A stretch of 64,000 nucleotides of DNA from Owenia fusiformis (Eukaryota; Annelida; Polychaeta; Sabellida; Oweniidae). The stretch's first letter is position 1. Every line of letters starts with the position of its first letter. A program made the translations under genes and the position numbers. Location: assembly GCA_903813345.2 (NCBI GenBank), contig CAIIXF020000001.1, positions 4,526,001-4,590,000 on the forward strand, in the 5' to 3' direction. The notes under the pieces are model-generated. The model worked only from the letters and a program-made list of their open reading frames with translations, made no database searches and was not told the origin of the DNA. Below are positions 58,680 through 64,000 of this stretch, piece by piece.

Positions 58680-61600
58680 TTAATCAACTTCCTCGATGGT
58701 TGGTCCTGAGCCTCCACTGCCAGCTCCTGGGGCTGCCCCACCCCCTGGCATACCTCCTCCGGGCATACCTCCTGGCATACCACCAGGCATGCCATCTGGC
58801 ATTCCACCGGGGGCACCTCCTGCAGCCTGATACAATTTGGTAATGATTGGAGAACATACGCCTTCTACTTCCTTCTGCTTGTGTTCGAACTCCTCCTTCT
58901 CTGCTAGCTGCAAACACAGACACACAAACCATTAAATATAACCAACTAATCCTAAGAGCAATCGCATTTTGAACAAAATGTACAACTAGAAATACTTAAT
59001 AATATCCTCATTAACACACTACCATAGGAAAGAAAAGTTGCAATTTAACATTCCGCTCAAATATGCATAATTAAAAAAAATAAGACAAATTTTTCAGAAC
59101 AGAAAACTGAAATGGCTCCTTTAAAATTCACCAAGCATGCCCGAAAAAATCCTTGGAATATCATATCCATCATTTTTCATACTAAGAAGCATTAAGAAAA
59201 TATCAGGTTCACAAACCTGATTGGCATCGAGCCAGCTGATGACTTCATTACATTTATCAATGATTGTTTTCTTGTCTTCCTCACTGATCTTGTCCTTCAA
59301 CTTTTCATCTTCCACGGTAGACTTCATGTTGAAAGCATAGCTTTCCAGAGAATTCTTTGCAGTAATTCTGTCTCGTTGGTCTTCATCTTCCTTTTTGTAC
59401 TTCTCTGCATCATTCACCATACGTTCAATGTCCTCCTTTGTCAGACGACCTGCAATGCATTATGGGAAATAATGTATATACATTTGAATATAATATACAT
59501 TTGTAAAACAAACAATTAGAACTCACAGCCAAAAGAAACATTAGCTCCTGGATAAGGATCACATTTAAAATAAATTCTGATAACACCCACACAAAACACT
59601 TACCCTTATCATTGGTGATTGTGATCTTGTTTTCTTTGCCAGTGCTCTTATCAGTTGCAGATACATTAAGGATACCATTGGCATCGACATCGAATGTCAC
59701 CTCAATCTGAGGAACTCCACGGGGTGCAGGAGGGATACCAGTTAGCTCAAACTTGCCCAGAATGTTGTTGTCCTTGGTCATAGCACGCTCACCCTCATAT
59801 ACCTGGATCAGCACACCTATAATCAACAAGAACAAAAATTATAAGAGAAATAGAAAATACTACAAAATACTGTAATTTCTAAATGTATAATAAATAGGGA
59901 CATAATTGAATTGGATGTGTTTTACACATATCTCGATTTTATTTGATCATTAATCACTTTGCAAACTGAAGATGGATGAAAACATCTGCCTCAATTCATA
60001 GCATAATGACTAGAAAAATAGCAAATTCTAACTAATACCCTCTTCTTATTCCCCGAGTTAAAGACGGGCTATCCCTAACAGCAACTACCAACAACAAAAA
60101 TCGTGCGACAAAAATATTAACTTATTTTGGGGTGGACTAATTCCTATACATAAATAAAATACCTAAAATCCCGAATTGAAATCCAAAATTTACCTGGCTG
60201 ATTGTCAGAGTATGTGGTGAATATCTGCGTCTTCTTGGTTGGAATGGTAGTGTTACGCTTGATAAGAGCAGTCATGACACCTCCAGCAGTCTCAATACCC
60301 ATAGACAATGGCGCTACATCAAGCAACAACAAGTCTTGGACAGCCTCATCTTTGTCACCAGACAAGATGGCAGCCTGGACAGCTGAAATGAAATATGCAT
60401 TTTGATATCAAATGAAAGCTCATTATCGCAGTGGCATTACAATCTCAAAAAATATAAACAAGGCACAAACATGCAAAACATCACCATTTGCCATTTGTTA
60501 AACACCCCCAGTGTTATTGGACGATAGGAACAGTGTCTCTTACACTGGTTTATTAAATCAAAATCAAACAAGGCATTAACCTGACAAAATGTCACCACCT
60601 AGTTAGGTCATTGAAGGTCAAATGTCAAATCTTAAGTCAAATCTAAAGTCAGATTTGAATTTCTGAGAACACGTAGATGATTTTGAAAATTTTTTTTAGT
60701 CAATTTGAAGCAAGTTGAAAAAAGACCTTTTTGACCTTGAGAAGGTCATTGAAGGTCAAAGGTCAAATCTAAAGTCAGATTTGAACTTCTGAGAACTTGT
60801 AAAGTCAAATTTGAACTTCTGAAAAGATGTAGCTGATTTTGAAAAAAAAATTGGTCAATTTGAAGCAAGTTGAAAACAGACCTTTTTGACCCTTTTTTAC
60901 CTTGAGAAGGTCATTAAAGATCAAATGTCAAATCTAAAGTCAGATTTGAATTTCTGAGAACATGTAGATGATTTTGAAAAAAAAAATTAGTCAATTTGAA
61001 GCAAGTTGAAAAAAGACCTTTTTGACCTTTTTTGACATTGAGAAGGTCATTGAAGGTCAAATGTCAAATCTAAAGTCAGATTTGAATTTCTGAGAACATG
61101 TAGATGATTTTGAAAAAAAAATTTAGTCAATTTGAAGCAAGTTGAAAAAAGACCTTTTTGACCTTTTTTGACTTTGAGAAGGTCATTGAAGGTCAAATGT
61201 CAAATCTTAAGTCAAATCTAAAGTCAGATTTGAATTTCTGAGAACACGTAGATGATTTTGAAAATTTTTTTTAGTCAATTTGAAGCAAGTTGAAAACAGA
61301 CCTTTTTGACCTTTTTTGACCTTGAGAAGGTCATTGAAGGTCAAATGTCAAATCTTAAGTCAAATCTTAAGTCAGATTTGAATTTCTGAGAACACGTAGA
61401 TGATTTTGAAAAAAAATTTAGTCAATTTGAAGCAAGTTGAAAACAGACCTTTTTGACCTTTATTTACCTTGAGAAGGTCATTGAAGGTCAAATGTTAAAT
61501 CTAGTCAGATTTGAAGGTCAAATGTCAAATCTAAAGTCAGATTTGAATTTCTGAGAACATGTAGATGATTTTGAAAAAAAATTTAGTCAATGTGAAGCAA

Positions 61601-62544
61601 GTTGAAAAAAGACCTTTTTGACCTTATGAAGGTCATTGAAGGTCAAATGTTAAATCTAAAGTCAGATTTGAACTTCTGAGAACATGTAGATGATTTAGAA
61701 AAAAATTGAAGTCAGTCTAAACAGTATTTGTTAAGTTATAGGAAGTTGTAAGAAATTGTTACAGACGCCGGACGCCAACCTCCAACCACCGTCGCAAAAA
61801 AACGGAGACCATAACAATATGTCACCACTTTTGGTGGTGACATAATAAACCAAACAATGACGAAGTTATAAAAGTCGAGTTGCAGTGTGCTATTAACCAA
61901 GATCTAGTAATTGTAAATCTTATCCAAATGACATTTGGTAAGTGTAATAATTACTGTACGTAAGGTAATTTAGTTTGCAAAGCTTAAAAATTCAGAGAAT
62001 AATGAAGTTTATTTTTTGATATCTGCCAAATTTATTAGCTGCAAAATCATAATTTCTCAAATTTCATGAAATTAACTAGGGGGTCATTAACAGAAATTTT
62101 GTAGAGTGACGAATTAGTAAATCAATTGTTGTAACCATGGATATAATGACGTCACAGTTAGAGAATAATGGATTTTATGAATTAAACTAAGAAGTTTCTG
62201 TTAATGGCCCCCAGGAGTACAGGATATAAAAGTACATATAACTGCTTGATTTTCCCTACATTTTTTCTCAAACATGTGAAACTTCTCATTTAAACATTTT
62301 AGAAAAATATTTTCTCATGTTGTCAACAAGTGTTCATCACCTAATTGCACCGAATCTACCAATACATACAAAATTATATAATAAATATTAGTTCTATACC
62401 TGCTCCGTAAGCTACAGCCTCGTCAGGGTTGATGCTTTTGTTTAATTCCTTGCCATTGAAAAAATCTTGCAGAAGCTTCTGGATCTTAGGAATACGTGTT
62501 GATCCTCCCACCAACACAATATCATGGACTCCACCCTTGTCGAG
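58680..62544 (-). CDS. HSC70 (cytosolic HSP70), 3' part of the gene
   Basis: Exons on the minus strand: 62400-62544, 60194-60382, 59604-59816, 59217-59449 and 58680-58907 (TAA), with the same lengths and phases as the downstream block except the last, which is 15 nt longer. It encodes the end of the ATPase domain from [20 protein letters not shown], the linker, the substrate-binding domain, the lid, GGMP repeats and EEVD. HSC70 is an ATP-driven chaperone that binds exposed hydrophobic segments. Phase 0 before LDK and a good acceptor mean earlier exons exist. None lies between 62545 and 64000, so the 5' part must be beyond the window. The multi-intron structure favours a constitutive HSPA8-type gene over an intronless heat-inducible one. 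A large repeat fills intron 60383-62399. Confidence 0.9.
60567..61845 (-). mobile_element. GTCACC hairpin-family element, 1.28 kb, long internal array
   Basis: The largest member, in reverse orientation in an HSC70 intron. It starts ACAAGGCATTAACCTGAC and ends with the hairpin GTCACCACTTTTGGTGGTGAC. The interior is about eight units of 120-150 bp, most containing AAGGTCATTGAAGGTCAAA, then TCTGAGAACATGTAGATG, then CAATTTGAAGCAAGTTG. Unit number differs widely between family members, so the array expands and contracts. No protein frame. Confidence 0.8.
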
Positions 62545-64000
62545 CTGAATATAAAAAAAAGTCGATTAGATATTATGAAATAAAAAACATATGTTAAGAA
62601 TTAACTCAATGGAATTTTGCAAATGTATTTAAAAACCATGAAATTTAGTACTGAAGTATGTTAATATATGTTAGGTAGCATCAGACATCCAAGGAAGAAT
62701 ATGTAACATTAACCAGTTAAGGTTTTCAGTAACTGCATATATGCAGGAGCTCTCCTCATTTACTACCTAACATTTACTATATCACTGCATTGCATGGTAC
62801 GTTATACTATATCTTGTATATATCAACATTTGCTCACCTGTCAAATCCCCAAAATTAAATTTGAAGAAATTCTTCAGAAGAAAACAGGATTTATTTTTGC
62901 AAGAGATTTCACTGGTTACAATAGTAATTCTATTCTTATTGTCTTCAATGGACATTGCAGTCATACGTGTCTCGGACTCTCCAAGGATGGATAAGCACCT
63001 CGACTTTTCACATGTCAAATTCAGTTTTTCTAATTGTTTTATTTTTATTGTCTTCAATGGACATTGCAGTCATTCGTGTCTCGGACTCTCCAAGGATGGA
63101 TAAGCACCTCGACTTTTCACAACATGTCAAATTCAGTTTTTCCAATTGTTTTATTCTTTATTGTCTTCAAGGGATATTGCAGCCATTCGTGTCTTGGACT
63201 CTCCAAAGATGGATAAGCACCTTGACTTTTCACGACATGTCTACGTGTAGTTTGAGATCAAACATATAACCCTTACAGGACACTTCACACTGGGTTTGTG
63301 ACTGTAATTAGGTCTAAAATCAATTAGAGAATTCTAAAAGGAGAAAGTGATGATTCACTTAAGATTGCAGGTGATTGATCAAGACTTATGATCTAGTTCA
63401 ACATTCTGCATCCATGTGATTGTGTAAATAAAAGATAACTAGAAAGAAATATAAAATGGTTTGCTTTATAAATGGTTAGAATTTTAGTTCTACTCTTGGT
63501 ATGTCTTCCAAGGAGACATCTGGCATTTGCATCTCAAACCCTTTAAAAAGACTGGCAAAGTTTCCAATTTTTTAACTTCACCTTTACATAACACTCCAAA
63601 CTGTGGGTCTGTGACTGTAATGTAAATGCAATTAGAGAATTCTAAAAGCAGAATCCATAAAGCAAGTCTTGAGTTAGTCAAACATTCTAATCACATTGTG
63701 TTAATACTTGTATGACTTTAAGTACTTTATGTCATAAAACTCGGCAAGAACTTCTTCAAGCCTGTTATTATAAGCATGTGTTTAACTTCGCAACTTCTTT
63801 GTTGATTGTCTAATTATTGACAATGCATGAGTTACTAATAACTAGACAACTGAAACTGATCATAGTCTTTTTTAACTTGTTGACCTTTTGACTGTTTGAA
63901 AGTGGACTTATCCAACTTAGTCAAGAATGAAGACAACTTCTTTTATGGCGTAATACTTACTACCTAATGTCCTTAGTTTATAAGCTTAGAAGTACAGTGC
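62545..64000. other. probable HSC70 intron at the window edge
   Basis: Apart from the three-unit tandem repeat (62935-63245), no feature is recognised. No exon of the HSP70 ATPase domain was found on the minus strand, so the preceding exon must be beyond 64000. AATTAGAGAATTCTAAAAG-like words near 63320 and 63630 hint at a diverged direct duplication of about 310 bp. Confidence 0.5.
62935..63245. repeat. tandem repeat, three units of about 120 bp
   Basis: Three units, each with TCTTCAATGGACATTGCAGT, then TCGGACTCTCCAAGGATGG, then AAGCACCTCGACTTTTCAC. Units one and two are almost identical, the third slightly diverged. It lies upstream of the last mapped HSC70 exon, probably in an intron. The open frames on both strands come from the periodicity and match no known protein. 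Confidence 0.85.

Noticed and set aside
58684-58932. A Trp/Arg-rich minus-strand frame overlapping HSC70
   Set aside because: A shifted frame of the same GGMP exon; its residues reflect the repeat codons only.

Overview
This window is animal nuclear DNA. It is AT-rich, its genes are split into many short exons with GT-AG introns, and the introns and spacers are full of small DNA transposons. The proteins (VPS11, an AIG1/ADTRP lipid hydrolase, cytosolic HSC70, a Stf0-like sulfotransferase) and the repeat-laden introns fit a marine bilaterian invertebrate such as a hemichordate, mollusc or brachiopod. The sequence alone does not settle which. No bacterial operon, CRISPR array, retrovirus or Polinton was seen.

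Layout. 1-1990: no gene. 1991-11405 (-): a 521-residue coiled-coil protein, rebuilt exon by exon. 11406-12023: short divergent spacer, probably a shared promoter. 12024-29436 (+): complete VPS11 (26 coding exons, 936 aa), the HOPS/CORVET core subunit with a C-terminal RING-H2. 31216-44104 (+): AIG1/ADTRP-family FAHFA hydrolase with two alternative first exons and a duplicated 34-codon internal exon. 45387-46290 and 48442-49383 (+): tandem Stf0-like sulfotransferases, the first frameshifted. 52542-55127 and 58680-62544 (-): two copies of the last five coding exons of HSC70. The downstream copy has no ATPase-domain exons of its own; the other presumably continues past 64000.

The strongest theme is local exon duplication. 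The coiled-coil gene carries two homologous, same-phase exons. Each ends in a U12-type AT-AC donor, and both face one U12 branch point and acceptor, so spliceosome incompatibility would force mutually exclusive use. VPS11 has three tandem copies of its RING exon, only the last with the matching donor, plus a decoy copy of another exon start. The AIG1-like gene has alternative exons on both sides of its catalytic residues. The HSC70 3' half is duplicated as a five-exon block whose differences are mostly synonymous. A 134-bp segment identical in two places lies downstream of both HSC70 copies.

Repeats include TIR elements of hAT, Tc1/mariner, piggyBac (TTAA) and Mutator type, a 765-bp palindrome in an intron, and a family with a terminal hairpin whose internal array repeats nuclear-receptor-like AGGTCA half-sites. 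A tRNA-like unit with intact A and B boxes lies inside a TTAA-flanked element. All exon calls come from reading frames, splice signals and remembered family sequences; nothing was aligned by program.
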